Assembly (NCBI GenBank): GCA_003116875.1
Contig: BCKT01000005.1
Coordinates: forward strand, 124,001-188,000
DNA from: Takashimella koratensis
Lineage: Eukaryota > Basidiomycota > Tremellomycetes > Trichosporonales > Tetragoniomycetaceae
Direction of reading: 5' to 3'
DNA length: 64,000 nt
Below are positions 22,420-35,820 of the stretch, one piece after another. The position numbers and the translations under genes are program-made. Position 1 is the first letter of the stretch. Every line of letters starts with the position of its first letter. The notes under the pieces are model-generated. The model saw only the letters and a list, made by a program, of their open reading frames with translations. It ran no database searches and had not been told where the DNA came from.

Positions 22420-24895
22420 ATGGCTGCTGAGAACCTCCCCCCTATCAACGTCGGCCTTATGGGCACTGTGAGTCACGACTAGCTACTCTTCACTTGGTCT
22501 TTTCGCGCCTTTCCTTGCCCTCCATGTCCTCCTTTCCCTCCTTGCCCTCCACCATCTTTTCCCTTCCGCTCTCCTCTCTTCAACGCGTTACATGCATCCT
22601 CCACTACTCTCTTTACCATCCCCAACCCCCTATGCATGTTGCGCAGTCACTAACGAGCCCAGGGCGAGTACACCACCGGTATCACCCCATCTGGTTCGTG
22701 GAAGCTTTCCTTGACGCGTGAAGCGCGTATCGTGTACTGATGTCCCGTTTCGTGTACTGATGTCTCTCAGGCCAGTCCAAGTCGGACAAGAAGGTGAGAT
22801 ATCAAAGTCACCTCGACGCGCGCTTCACATCCCATGAAGCACAACAAGACTAACCCAACCAGATCGGTGTCGTCGGTGTCACCATGTTCGACCTTCGTCG
22901 TCGTGGAAAGGTCCAGGAGTGAGTATAGCTTCTTCTCCTCCCCTTTGCTTCTCAACCTACCGCTCGCTCTTCATCCCCCTTTCATCTTGCCGTTTTCTCT
23001 CCTCCGCAATTACTTTGTTTTGCTCTCTACGTTCAAACAAGCGCTAACACTCCACAGCGTCATCATGGCCGGTACCAACGGTGGCAAGGTATGTCACACC
23101 TACCTACCTCATAGCTCTCCTATCCCCCAACTAACCCACTCTGCAGTTCGCCGAGATTCGCGAGCACTTCCAGAAGAACATTGGAGACGTCTACAAGGGC
23201 TTTGACCTCACTTTCCGTGGTTTCCCCGAGGGCAACGTCCGTGACGGCGAGGCCTGTAAGTTTGTCCTCTTCTCTCTCTTCCTCTTCTCCACCCTCTCCC
23301 TCTTCCTCGTTCTCCAGCACTCGATCACTTCCCTCCTTCTTCACCTTCTGACTCCCTCCGTATTTCAACGAGTGCATGTCCTGACCCTTCCCAGACAAGT
23401 CGGCCCTCCGCGCCCTCCCTAAGGGCTCGGCCGTCATCATCTTCACCCCTGACAGCACCCACTTCCCGATCGCCGCCGAGGCCCTTAACCTCGGCCACCA
23501 CGTTCTCGTGACCAAGCCGGCTACCCAAAAGCTCGAGGACCACCAGAAGCTCATCGACCTCGCTGAGGAGAAGGGCCTCGTCTGCATGGTCGAGCACCAC
23601 AAGCGATACGAGTGAGTTGAAGCTCATTCATCGTAGATCGAGGACGCTGCAAGATAATGTAAAGAAGTAAGGCTAATCTTCACAGCCCCGCGTACAACGA
23701 CGCCCGCGCCCGTGCCCAGAAGCTCGGTGACTTCAACTTCTACTCTTCCTGTGGGTTAAAGCCAGCCAGCGTCAGGTCCATGGACACGACTCACACCCCG
23801 CAGACATGTCGCAGCCCAAGTTCCAGCTCGAGACCTTCAAGTCGTGGGCCGGTATCGACTCGGACATCTCCTACTACCTCAACTCTCACCACATCGACGT
23901 CAGTTCCAAAAGCTTTGATCTGCACTTCCCCCACCCCCTTCATACCATCTATCCGTTGCCCTACCCTTTTCTCCCGTCCAAGCTTATACTGACGACTCCC
24001 AGATCCACGCCTGGATGGTCCACGGCAAGTTCAAGCCCGTCAAGGTCACCGCTTCCGGCACCAAGGGCATTGCCACTTCGATGGGCTGTGACCCCCGCAC
24101 CGAGGACACCATCACCCTCCTCGTTGACTGGGTCAGCTACACTGACGCCGACGTTCGCGGTACCGCCGTCTACACCGCTTCTTGGACCGCCCCGCTCAAG
24201 TCCGGTGTCCACTCGGAGCAGTACTTCCACTACATGGCCGCCAAGGTGGGTTCGGCGTCGTCTTATTCCGCTGTGAACAATTTGATATGAATTGTCAGCT
24301 GACTCTGGGTACAGGGTGAGGTCCGTGTCAACCAGGCCCGCCGTGGCTACAGCGTCACCGAGGACGACGTTGGCAAGGTGAGTCTTCTCTGTCGTGCTTG
24401 TGCTTGGGCTGGTATTCATCGCTGACGCCTTTCAGCTCGAGGTTAGTCTTTCTCTCACTTGGACCGTACCTTGGTTCTCCGCTCTACCCTAGCCTTTCTC
24501 CCTCCTTACCTTGAACTCCACTAACCTCAACCTACAGTACAACCCCTTCTACGTCAAGTACAGCCCCGACGAGAACGGCTACTTTGACGGCCAGCGCGGT
24601 TACGGTTACGTCTCGCTTGAGAAATTTATCGACGCCGCTCGCCAGGTTACCGCTGGTGTTGCCAAGTCGACCGACTTTGAGGACAAGGGTCTCCCGACAA
24701 TCAAGGACACGTGAGTATCGCGAAAAGAGTTCGCGAAGCATCGCGCGGGTCGTATCACCTTGAGATCACGACTAACAGTGTCCTCAATCCCGCAGCGTCC
24801 TCACCACCGCCATCCTCCACGCCGGCCGCGTCTCTCTCGACGAGAAGCGCTCTGTCGAGATCATCGAGGAGGGCGGCAAGTGGAAGCTCAACTAA
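22420..24895 (+). CDS. Gfo/Idh/MocA-family NAD(P)-dependent oxidoreductase
   Basis: Predicted sugar or polyol dehydrogenase with an N-terminal Rossmann fold and C-terminal alpha/beta domain; substrate unknown. Fourteen exons: 22420-22467, 22663-22693, 22771-22793, 22863-22918, 23058-23088, 23147-23255, 23395-23611, 23686-23750, 23804-23898, 24003-24245, 24315-24377, 24436-24441, 24538-24710 and 24796-24895; 419 aa, all phases consistent. [14 protein letters not shown] is the glycine-rich nucleotide loop. [15 protein letters not shown] carries the family Lys-Pro (K140, P141), VEHHKRYDPAY and [14 protein letters not shown] the presumed active-site region. Exon 12 is a 6-nt microexon (CTCGAG, Leu-Glu) between AAG and TAC codons. 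Most splice sites are canonical; exon 2 ends at a weak GTTCGT donor. Strong codon bias toward C-ending codons suggests high expression. Confidence 0.9.
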
Positions 24896-25529
24896 GTGTC
24901 TCCCACGTACCATGGGCTTCTCTCGAAGAAGCTCATCGTGGTGGACTCGGTGTAAAAAAAATGGCTTCTTTTCTTGGTTTCAGTCCTCGCAGCGTTGATT
25001 TGGCATTGGGAGTGATGCAAAGAAAAACAAAAGACAGCATTTTGCTTGTAAAAACGTGTCAGGGGGTCAAAACGGATGCATCTGCGACCGCGCGACAGCG
25101 ACAGCGATGACCTTTGACTACCTCGGGCGCGACCTGGATAAGGGTGTGGTCCAACCTCGAGTAGAGAGTTACTGATAAACGCAATTATGCTTACCGACTG
25201 GCTGAGTGTTTGCTGTCCCTACTGACACTTGTCAATTCACTAATCCAGCACCAGAGACAAGACCCCATCTACTCGTTTAACCGCTATACGTGGCAAAGAG
25301 CGAAAGACGTTACATATTCGATACTTAACCCAATCCCAATAAACACTGATCGTGTACGTATTAATCATCGTCCATAAGATTGCGCCAATTCCCCAACACT
25401 ACTACCGATCCGTCCAAAACAAACCCGAGATCTCAACCCACTCCAATCCTCTACTACCTAACACCCATCCGATCCGTCTCACCTATCGACCGAACCGACC
25501 GACCAGCCTCAGAGTCTCCGAACTGTTGC
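24896..25529. other. convergent intergenic region, no gene
   Basis: 3' flanks of the oxidoreductase and of xylulokinase. Only short frames. Nothing further seen. Confidence 0.5.
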
Positions 25530-28016
25530 TTATTTGGTCTCGATCAAGGCCCTCGCCTCGAGAGCGCGCCACCATTCAATCACCCTCTCGTACGCTCCAC
25601 TCCCTGGTCCTGGGACACCTACGTTCCTCACTCCTTCAACTTCACCTTCTACAATTCTCCCTTGTCGTCTAGTTGCCCTTGCCTCTCTACATTCCTTAAC
25701 GACTTGGTCGAATTGCACCCATTCTCTACCCTTGCCACCTCCGTTCACCTCACCCTCCGCTCCCGCCTTAGCAGCAGCTACCGCAGCAGCCGTCGCCCTC
25801 TCCCACCCCCACCGAGCCTTGTACCCTACCCCTACTGAACACGCATTCCACTTGGCGTCTCCCCAAACTTTTGTCTCCGGATCATATTCCACATTCTTAC
25901 TAACCGGGCACCCTAGGACATCCGCCATGAGTGACAGAATCGTCCCGTTCGCTGCGGCTCCTCCCGTCGCGTATACCCTCGACAGGTGAGGGACAGGTGC
26001 TCCCGGTGCTGTTTCCCTCCTCACGAGAGAGGGCGCAGAAGGAGGCGGGACCACGTCTAAAAGAGATTGAGCAGCATCGGAAATAGCGAGTGGAGAACCG
26101 GGAATAAGAGAAGGTGGATCAGAGACGTCGCGTCGTAAGATGGCCGAAGATCGGGATCGGTAATTGAGCAGTTGAGATTCGAGGATTGCAAGAGCCTCGG
26201 AATCGAGATCTTCGAAAGACTCGATACGCTTCGCGGTGGTCGCGTCTCGAGGGCGGGAACAGATGTATTTGATCACCCCGTGCGCTCCGGCAGGCTGTAG
26301 CGGGACCAGCAGGGACCAGCAGATCGAGGGTAGGGCGGGCGAACGTGTGGCGTGAAGAGGGTACGAGCGAGAATCGTCAGCCAATTGTCAATCGATATAG
26401 TGTGAAGCCTCGCCTTCGTTGTACAGAAGAGGAGGTGTCGGTCACTCACGATAATGTCAGGAAGCAACCACCAGAACGCGGCTCGAGTGGGCAAGTCGGT
26501 GATTGATTTAGGTCGAAGACGCTCAGCAGCGGCGTTGAATTTATCCCATGATTGATCAAAGTATTTATCCCTCACATGTTCGCGAGCGAGTGAGCCGTCT
26601 AGCGTTGGGAAAGGGATGGGCAAGGAGAATATGATGAGAGTTCAGCGACTGTTATTGGCTCTCCACGCCCGACTGCTTCTTCTTCTACTTCTTCCTTTCT
26701 GAGAAGGACAAAACCCAGACTCACTCTTATAAACCAGCATGTTAAAGTACCTCAACCCTTCGTGACCCCTCTCCACGCCGGGCTCTTGGATGCTCGGAGG
26801 CGCGATCTGTGCAGGGTGGAAGAAGGCGTGGTACTCGGGGTGAGGGGCGTAGGCTGCTGTCGAAACGAGGACGACGTCGGAAGTTCCAAGAGATACGAGG
26901 CCTTCTGATTCTTTCACTATAGGGAGTAGGTAGGACAGGGATGAATGCGAAAGAAGAAGAAGCAAGATGTGAAAGGGATGGGAAGAGGGTTAGCAAAGTA
27001 TTCCAATCATGAGAGCAACGATCACACTCACAGACGAGGCTGAGGAAGGTAGCTGGGTTGTCTCCAGTGCCCGGGAAGACCAAGCAATCCGGACTAAACC
27101 CATACCTCTTTACAAACCACTCTCCTACCACCCCGACTACCCTTCCTCCATCCGTCTCCACTTTCCCCAATTTCTTCTCCAACTCTTCATCCCCTCCTTC
27201 CCCTCCGACGACCTTCAACAACTCCTTATTCCATCCTCTTTCAGGTTTACTCATATCCCAGAGATTCATACCGCACGCGTCACTCTCGTCGATTCCTTTC
27301 ACTTCCCCGTCGGCGCAAACGAGGGTCGTGACTGCGCTACTGACGAGTGAGATCCGGGATGTGTTGGCGTAGGCGTCAGGAGAGGTGAGGCGAAATTTGA
27401 GGATCTGAGAGGCAGTGAAGCGAGTGTGAGCGGAAGAGCCGGTAAGGTGGGCAAGAGCGGCAGGACCCCCGACAGAGACGGTGAGGGCTTCGCACTCGGC
27501 AGAGGTGGAGGAGTCTTGCCAGTTGGGGATGATGGAGCGGGAGAAAGCCCCAGAGAGCTGATCAGTAAGTCGTTGGGTCGGATCGAGGTTGGAAAGGAGT
27601 CGGCTCGCGTCGTGAGACCAGTACACGCTCGCGTGTTGCTATGAACCATAGTGTCAGTTCTCTCTCGCCCTCCTGATCATCCATCAGGTATCAATTACCA
27701 AGTCCCACGCTCATTTCGCTTACGCTCGCTAGCTACTCACCTGACCCGCCGCCGCGATCCCTTTAATCTCTCCCAAATCCCACCCTTTCGCCTTCATCTT
27801 CTCACACAAGATATCGAGGGCCTCTACGACCTGCATAACGGGGCTGAAGACCTCTCCTGATCCCTCGGGCCCGAAACACACGCCGCCCCGGGTGTGGAGG
27901 TGTGGGAGGTCTCGGTCGAATCGGACCTCGGCTTCAGAGAGGACGTCGAGGTCGATCGAGAGGAGTGAGGCTTTGAGCGCCTGGGTGGACGAGTCGAGGC
28001 CTAGGAAGGTAGGCAT
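25530..28016 (-). CDS. XKS1: xylulokinase (FGGY carbohydrate kinase)
   Basis: Phosphorylates D-xylulose with ATP, feeding xylose into the pentose phosphate pathway; cytosolic. Five exons: 28016-27741, 27638-27032, 26916-26725, 26598-26450 and 26294-25530; 662 aa, somewhat longer than the roughly 600 aa of yeast Xks1. MPTFLGLDSSTQALKA is the FGGY N-terminal ATPase motif; GIAAAGQQHASVYW the substrate loop; FPGTGDNPATFLSL and LVSLGTSDVVLVS the central signature; NGSLAREHVRDKY matches fungal Xks1; VYATGGAAANGTILSLMADV is the second signature region. Insertions rich in Ala/Gly near the C-terminus (AAAVAAAKAGAEGEVNGGGK) account for the length. Divergent from DIM1. Confidence 0.93.
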
Positions 28017-28553
28017 GGCGGTTGAGGGTAGGTGTGTGAGTAGGGGAGTGAGAAGAGGATTGATGAGGAGAATGAGGAGGAGAGAGATGGGAGATGAAGA
28101 GAAAGGCAGAGGGGCAGGGAGGGGAGGGGAGGGGCGCCCGGTGATGGTCTCCGGGGATGAGGCTGTCCGGTTGTTGAACATGAAAAAACCACATACTCCC
28201 CTCATTATCCGTAAACCTCCCGAGATTCGTCCGAGCCTGATCCTCCCTTCTCTTTTGTCACACATTTGGACCGCAATCCATAGTTGCATGACATCAGATC
28301 AGGCTGCGGTGAACAGAAGCTTCATCTCCCATGTATACGTGCTTCAAATCTCTTCATACTGCCTGATCTCCAAGCCACCTCTCTCCATGTTGCTCCTACC
28401 ACGCTCGGCCTACCTCGGCTCCCTCGGTCTTTCTCTGTTCCTCGAGTCACGTGACTCGCCACCGTGCCTAGTCTAGGCAAATTATCACCCTATCCAACAC
28501 CTCTTTACCTACAACCGACAATTTTTTTTGTCTCCTCTTGTTACACCACTGCC
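28017..28553. promoter_or_regulatory. bidirectional promoter (XKS1 / DIM1)
   Basis: 537 bp between divergent ATGs. GA-rich next to XKS1 (28040-28140), with a palindromic CACGTG box close to DIM1 and an A/T-rich stretch ATTTTTTTTG near 28521. No ORF of note. Confidence 0.55.
28444..28457. promoter_or_regulatory. palindromic E-box GAGTCACGTGACTC
   Basis: A perfect 14-bp palindrome centred on CACGTG, about 97 bp upstream of the DIM1 start. bHLH (Cbf1-like) binding core by sequence. Confidence 0.6.
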
Positions 28554-30371
<1,818 letters not shown>

Positions 30372-30990
30372 CCTACGGGTTCAAAGTGATCGAAAGAGGC
30401 CATCATATTCCGAATTTGTTCCTCACGCCATCGCCTCTGTCCCTTGCCACTTTTCAACGCCTTGTACTTTCCACCCTTTGTACCTATCCGTTCTTAGCCT
30501 AGACATCTTCTCTAACTCGCTCGTTTCGGTTGCTCCAAGCACCTCGAAATGGTACAGTTCTGTACACGTATGCATTCACAATGCAAGACGACGTTGTGAC
30601 AGGGAGAGAGAGGAAAAAAAAAGTTATACCAGAACGTATAAAAAAGAGGGGGTGGGTGGGGTTGGAACAAGAAAAATGTAGCAAGTTGGCTACTGGGGTG
30701 ATTGATTGTTTGATTGATTGATAGAAGAAGAAAATGAGGTGGGGACGATGAAATGAGCGTTGGTATATAGTCCAGATCTTGCTTGGTTGACAGGTGAACG
30801 GCGACGACGGACGGTACGGGTAATCGCGACGAAGTGGGATTTGCACCGATGGTTCTCACATGAACGGGGCTCGAATAGCACAGATTGGTAATGTAGACGG
30901 TAACGCGATCGATGTGACAAGACCAAGTATCGAGGACGATCTCTGTGTGAACAAAAGCAAATGAATGGTTTCGATCGCCAACAACGACGA

Positions 30991-31023
<33 letters not shown>

Positions 31024-32202
31024 TGAAAGGGACCCGAGAACGCGACCGGCACAGATGGCGATTAAGACCTCTACTCGAGTCGAGCGCGGTGAAAAGAGTG
31101 AGCGAAAAACGAAGGTGAAAGAGGCAAGGCGAAGCGAGACGAGAATAACAAAAGATAAGATGAATATGAGCAAATGGAATGCGTGTTTGTTGGGTTGGTT
31201 GGTTGTGTGGTGATGTTGGCTAGTCTTGGTTGTAGTGTTGATTTGGGATCCGAGTCAAAGCGCGTGATGACATGAACAATGCGAACGTGGGGTAAAGTCC
31301 AAGGATCGTCATAAAGTGAACAAAGAATGAAGTTGGTTCGATTCAATTCGCTTTGGATTTAGGAGAAAAGAGTTCAGACCGAGACGGATGTGCAAGTGAA
31401 ACCTTCTGGCAAAACTTTCTGTTGTCGTTGATTCGAATAAATGGATAAAGTGGTTCCAGTGGGTGTGAAGGAAAGAAAAAAACATGCGGGCCCGGTACCC
31501 GGGGCCGAGAAGATGCTGTTTGTCGTACGTCTACGTCGTCTACTTTCGCGATCGCGATCTTGCCTATCCCCGGTCCTCGCTGACCCTCGCTGGTCCTTGA
31601 TCGCCTTGATCGCCTTGACCGTCTCGCCCAGTTCCCTTTGAATCGTTGTCATGTATCCTTCTTCTGCTGCTTCGATTCGATTCGACTCGACCCCCAACCC
31701 TGGTGTTTTTGTTAAGTTTCTTTTCGATATATGATGATGTGCAATGTGCGTTGACGTGTTTCGTGTTTTTATTCGTTTTTCAATTTCCTTCTTCTTCGCC
31801 CTCTGGTCGTCGTATCGTCGTACTGGTGCGGTTGGTGAAATACACAAAAGAGAAGATGGTGATAGATGAATTGATGCGTGGTTATTGCGATGATCATGGA
31901 GGTCGATTGATGGCGTGGACGAAAGGAAGGACCGATGATGGAACGTGGTCATGGGCGATGGATGGTACGATAGTAGCGTGATAGTATGAGAAAGAGCGAA
32001 CTGAGATATGCGTAGAAATATCGTTGAGGCGTGGTGAAAGTTGGTGAGATGATAATGGTGCGGGTGCGGGTGGTGATACAACCAAGTCGAGAAAGGAGGA
32101 TCGGCCAGTCGATAGCGCGAGAAACTCTCAGCCGTGGTCCTTGGTATCAAGAGCTTGTCACGCTTTACCACCCGATCCTCCGCCCTCCCACAATAACCAT
32201 CA
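30372..32202. other. convergent intergenic region (DIM1 / La-motif gene)
   Basis: About 1.8 kb with no supported gene. Contains the DIM1 3' UTR, a GAC repeat at about 30993-31023 and, on the minus strand, a long open frame 31374-32222 that overlaps the La-motif stop; its composition (His/Ser/Thr runs, then Arg-rich) does not resemble a protein family. Confidence 0.45.
30993..31023. repeat. GAC trinucleotide repeat
   Basis: About ten tandem GAC/CGA units in non-coding DNA between convergent genes. Confidence 0.85.
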
Positions 32203-35200
32203 CTATTGCCTCGCTCCGACACCCGTCATCCCAAGTCCAGCTCCTGCTCCAGCCGCCTGTGCTTCCTCATCCTGTTCCCTCTGCCCTTGTCCTTGCCCTT
32301 GCGCCTCGCCTTTCTCTCCACTGTCCTCGTTGTCTTCCGCGACGCTCGTATCAGGTGTCTCCGTGAGGACCTCTTTCCCGCCCTCGAGGTCGGATGCGAT
32401 CCCCACCCCTACACCAAGAGCGGAAACGGATCCAGGCAACGGACGAGGGCTGAGTCCTGGTCCACCGAACACGGTCTGTCCACTCAATCCACCTGACCCA
32501 GCTTGACCTACACCGGCCGCACGTGCCGCTGCCGACGAAGAGGACTTCATGAGTGCGCTCTCCACATCGCCGGGGTTGATCCGCCTCGGCGATGTTGCGC
32601 CTACCACAGCACCCGGTGCCGACGCCGATGGAAACATCTCGTACGCGACCGCTTCGGCCGAGGGGACCGCAAGACCCAGGGCTGACCCGCCGCCGAGCGG
32701 GTCAGTCTCGTCCGTTGCGATGGAAGAGTACGACGCCTGTCTCTGTTGCCCCAATACGTTGGGGTACGACGACGCCGAAACCGACGCCGACGCAGAAGCA
32801 GAGGCCGATCCCGCGTCGTCGCTAGCGGGGAACTTGGGCGGCTTGGCTCCCGGCAAAACGTATTGCTTCGCATCGCCGTTCGCCAGTCGAACCGAGTCTT
32901 CGCGAACTTCAAGCAAAGACGAAAGGCCCATGACTTCGCGAACGAGAGCGACGTCGGTGGTCAAGTTCTTGACGCGGTTGAAGGAAACGATCATGGAGAT
33001 GTCAATCCACCCCTCCGTGTCCATCTGGGGGGTGCGTCAGCTCTAGCGTATGGTGTGGACTTCTGAGGAGCTTTAGACTCACCTGTTGACGTAGGAACAC
33101 GTCCATCGCCAGGTTCTGCATACTAAAGTAGTACTCGACCTGGACACCATCAGCTCAGCCCGTTCCTTAAACAGCCCTGTTCATACACCACAACTCACCT
33201 GTCCGAGGACGTAGCTCCGCAGCGGGTCGAGGTTCGGGACCGCCGTGATTGGAAGCGGTGGTGCCGGTCCTGCTCTTGGATACATACCCATCCCCATCCC
33301 CATCCCTTGGGTCGAGGGATCGTACATTGTCATCGCGGGTACATACCCATTATTGACTGGGTAAAACCCTCCTCCATACATTGTCGCGTGAGCGCCACTG
33401 ACAGGGCTGGTACCCGTCGACACGCTCCCGTTCGCCGTGGTTGCGGGAGGGTACCCCATCCCGTACCCTCGCTGATATACGTTTCCGTACTCGTTATCGC
33501 CGCCCATGGTCGCGTGGTTGGCGTGGTGGTGAGGGTAGAACATCTTGCCACCGGCAGGCATCGCCGAGCTACTTCGGTATCCGCCTCGACCTCTACCGGT
33601 GTACCCACCGCGAGTCGGAACACCGTCCCTGTCGACCCGCCCGCGTGGGGGGCGGGGAACCGTCGCGCTGGCGTTGAACCCGTGCTGAGGGATCGGGGCG
33701 GTGTAGTGTCGCCCATAGGACGCCTCCAAGGGCTCACGCTTCTCGCCCGATACCGAGCCCGACGCGGACGCCGAGGCAGAAGGCCCACTGTGAGGGCGCG
33801 GGGGAGTGCGGTGAAGGTCCTGTTTGCTTGTCTGGCGCGATAATGGTGCGCTCGCCGACGTTGGGGCTGTCACGCTCGCTTGGTTGTTTGTCGACGACAC
33901 CACCGACGTCGCAGTCGACATGTCACCCATAGTGGACGGTGTGGCAGCGGGGACCTCGTTCGCCGCATCTCCGACCTGTGCGATTGGTCGGTCTGCGACA
34001 AGTCCAGCCGCTTCCGACGGCTCGATAGCACCTGCTCCAACATTCCCAAAGTTGAACCCGTTCACAGCTCTTCCTCCATCCGGCTGAGGCGGGAGCCTGA
34101 TCTCGTCCGCTGACCCGGCCCTCGCTTGACGTGGCCCCCTCGCACCCACGGGCATCGGCTTGCGACCGCGTGTTGACGCCTCGGATCCCGTTTCGCGGCT
34201 CGTTGCGCGCTTGTTGGCGGCGGCCTTTTGCCGTCGATTGCTCTCGGCAGCCTTGTCAGCGGCCTCTTGCAGCTCGGCCGCAGGGATCGGTGTCCACTTT
34301 TGTTTCTCTGCGCCGTGGTCAGCTCAGATCAGACTCGAAACACCTCATCACTCACTTCCTCCGAGCACGGGTTCTTCCGAGACACTTGACGCCTCGCTCT
34401 CTTTCTCTTTTTTCGCCTTCTTCTCCACAACAGCCTTGGCACTTTCCTCTACGGCCTTGGCGACATCTGGCCACGCCGAGGGGTCCGCAAGCGAGGGCGG
34501 AGGGACAGTCTCGCTGGGCGTAGGCGCAGTCTTCTTCTTGCCTCCAGTCTTCTTCGCTTTGATCTCGGCCGCTGGGTCGGACGCGGTGCCGTTCGGGACA
34601 GGCGCGTCGAAAGCCCCAAACTGTAGAACGGGTCCAGCGGACTTTGGTGCGCGCTCGTGTGCTTCAACCTTGGTCGAAACTGACAGCTTGCCTTTGACGG
34701 CAGCAGCAGGTGCGGCGACCTGGGGAGCCGACACCAGCGAAGAGACGACTTCCGCCGCCGGCGCGAGTTTCTTCTTCCTCAGATCCCACGGGTTGACCGC
34801 GGGCGGCGGTGCAGGTTGCTTGGGCGCAACTGGCGCACTCGGGGCGACGTCTTCAGGTTTCTTGGGCTTCGCACGCCAGCTCCCTTCGTCCTCTGACTCT
34901 CCGTTCCGGTTGAGCGCTATACTTGTTGGCGCGGTCGACTCGGTTTCGGCGGACAAGTCGGGTGATGCGACGGACGGTGGGACGGACGCGGAAGTGACGG
35001 TGGCGGCGGTGCCGTCTGGCGAGGACAAGGAAGGGACCGGCGGGTGGTCAAGGTGCGCCTGTACAAGCGCATGCACTTGGCTTTGAGTCGTGGGCTTTGG
35101 TGTATGCAGCGTGGTCGTGACTGGGGTCGACGGAGTGGTTCTGACAGCAGCATTGGCTTCCATTCCCCAGACCGATTTGGCTGGTAATGTGGACCCGGAA

Positions 35201-35820
35201 GACGCCGACGGTGCTGCTGAACGACTTGGTGACGGGACGGTCGACACGGGAGCCGAGGCAGAGACCGTGGGTGCGGGCTTCGCCTGCTTCGAAGGACCCG
35301 ATGCCAGGCGCTCTTTCTCGTCGTCCACCTTATCTTTCCTCCAATTTCTCGACGCACTCGCTCGTGACGCCTCTTCTTTGGGCTCGCGCTCGCGTTCGCG
35401 ATTGGGTCCTCGCTCTGTGCGCGTCTTGACACGCGTCGAGACCGTCTCCCACTCGCCTTCCTCGGCAGGCTCGGTTGGTTTGGAAGGCGGTGTGGACGTG
35501 TTCACCGGGCGACTACTATTCGAGGTAGTCGCGGAATGGCCATTGGGTAATGCGTTCTTGCTTGGGTTCGCTGAGACTGGCGAAGCGGCGCCCGATGACA
35601 CAGGTGTGGCCGCTTGGCGGGAACCTTCGGGCGACAAAGCGGCGGACGCTGGATGCGGTGATGTCTTGACGTTGCGTGTTGTGCTGCTTCCACTCGATTC
35701 GCGGATACGGTCGGCGTACGAGCCGAGAGCGTTGAAAACAGAAGTCGGCGCGGCCGCAGCAGTTGTGCTGGACCCGGACGCCTTGGGACGCTGTTGAGAA
35801 CTTGAGCCGGCAGCGGACAT
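32203..35820 (-). CDS. La-motif RNA-binding protein (LARP1/Sro9-like)
   Basis: Four exons: 35820-34356, 34307-33199, 33139-33083 and 33024-32203; 1150 aa. Long Ser/Ala/Pro-rich disordered N-terminal two thirds, with conserved-looking islands GEWETVSTRVKTR, PAKSVWGMEANAAV, NPWDLRKKKL and KQKWTPIPAAELQEAADKAA. The La motif lies at about 848-930: YVLGQVEYYFSMQNLAMDVF, then a small 57-nt exon, then MDTEGWIDISMIVSFNRV and LTTDVALVREVM. This is a LARP-type La motif followed by a disordered tail and no DM15 repeats that I can see, as in fungal Sro9/Slf1. Role by family: binding mRNA and promoting translation or stability in the cytoplasm. The start could also be an in-frame ATG at 35880; the 35820 ATG has the better context (CTCGCCATG). 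Confidence 0.88.

Noticed and set aside
31333..31345. GGTTCGATTC, like a tRNA B box
   Set aside because: No A box, acceptor stem or cloverleaf can be drawn around it.
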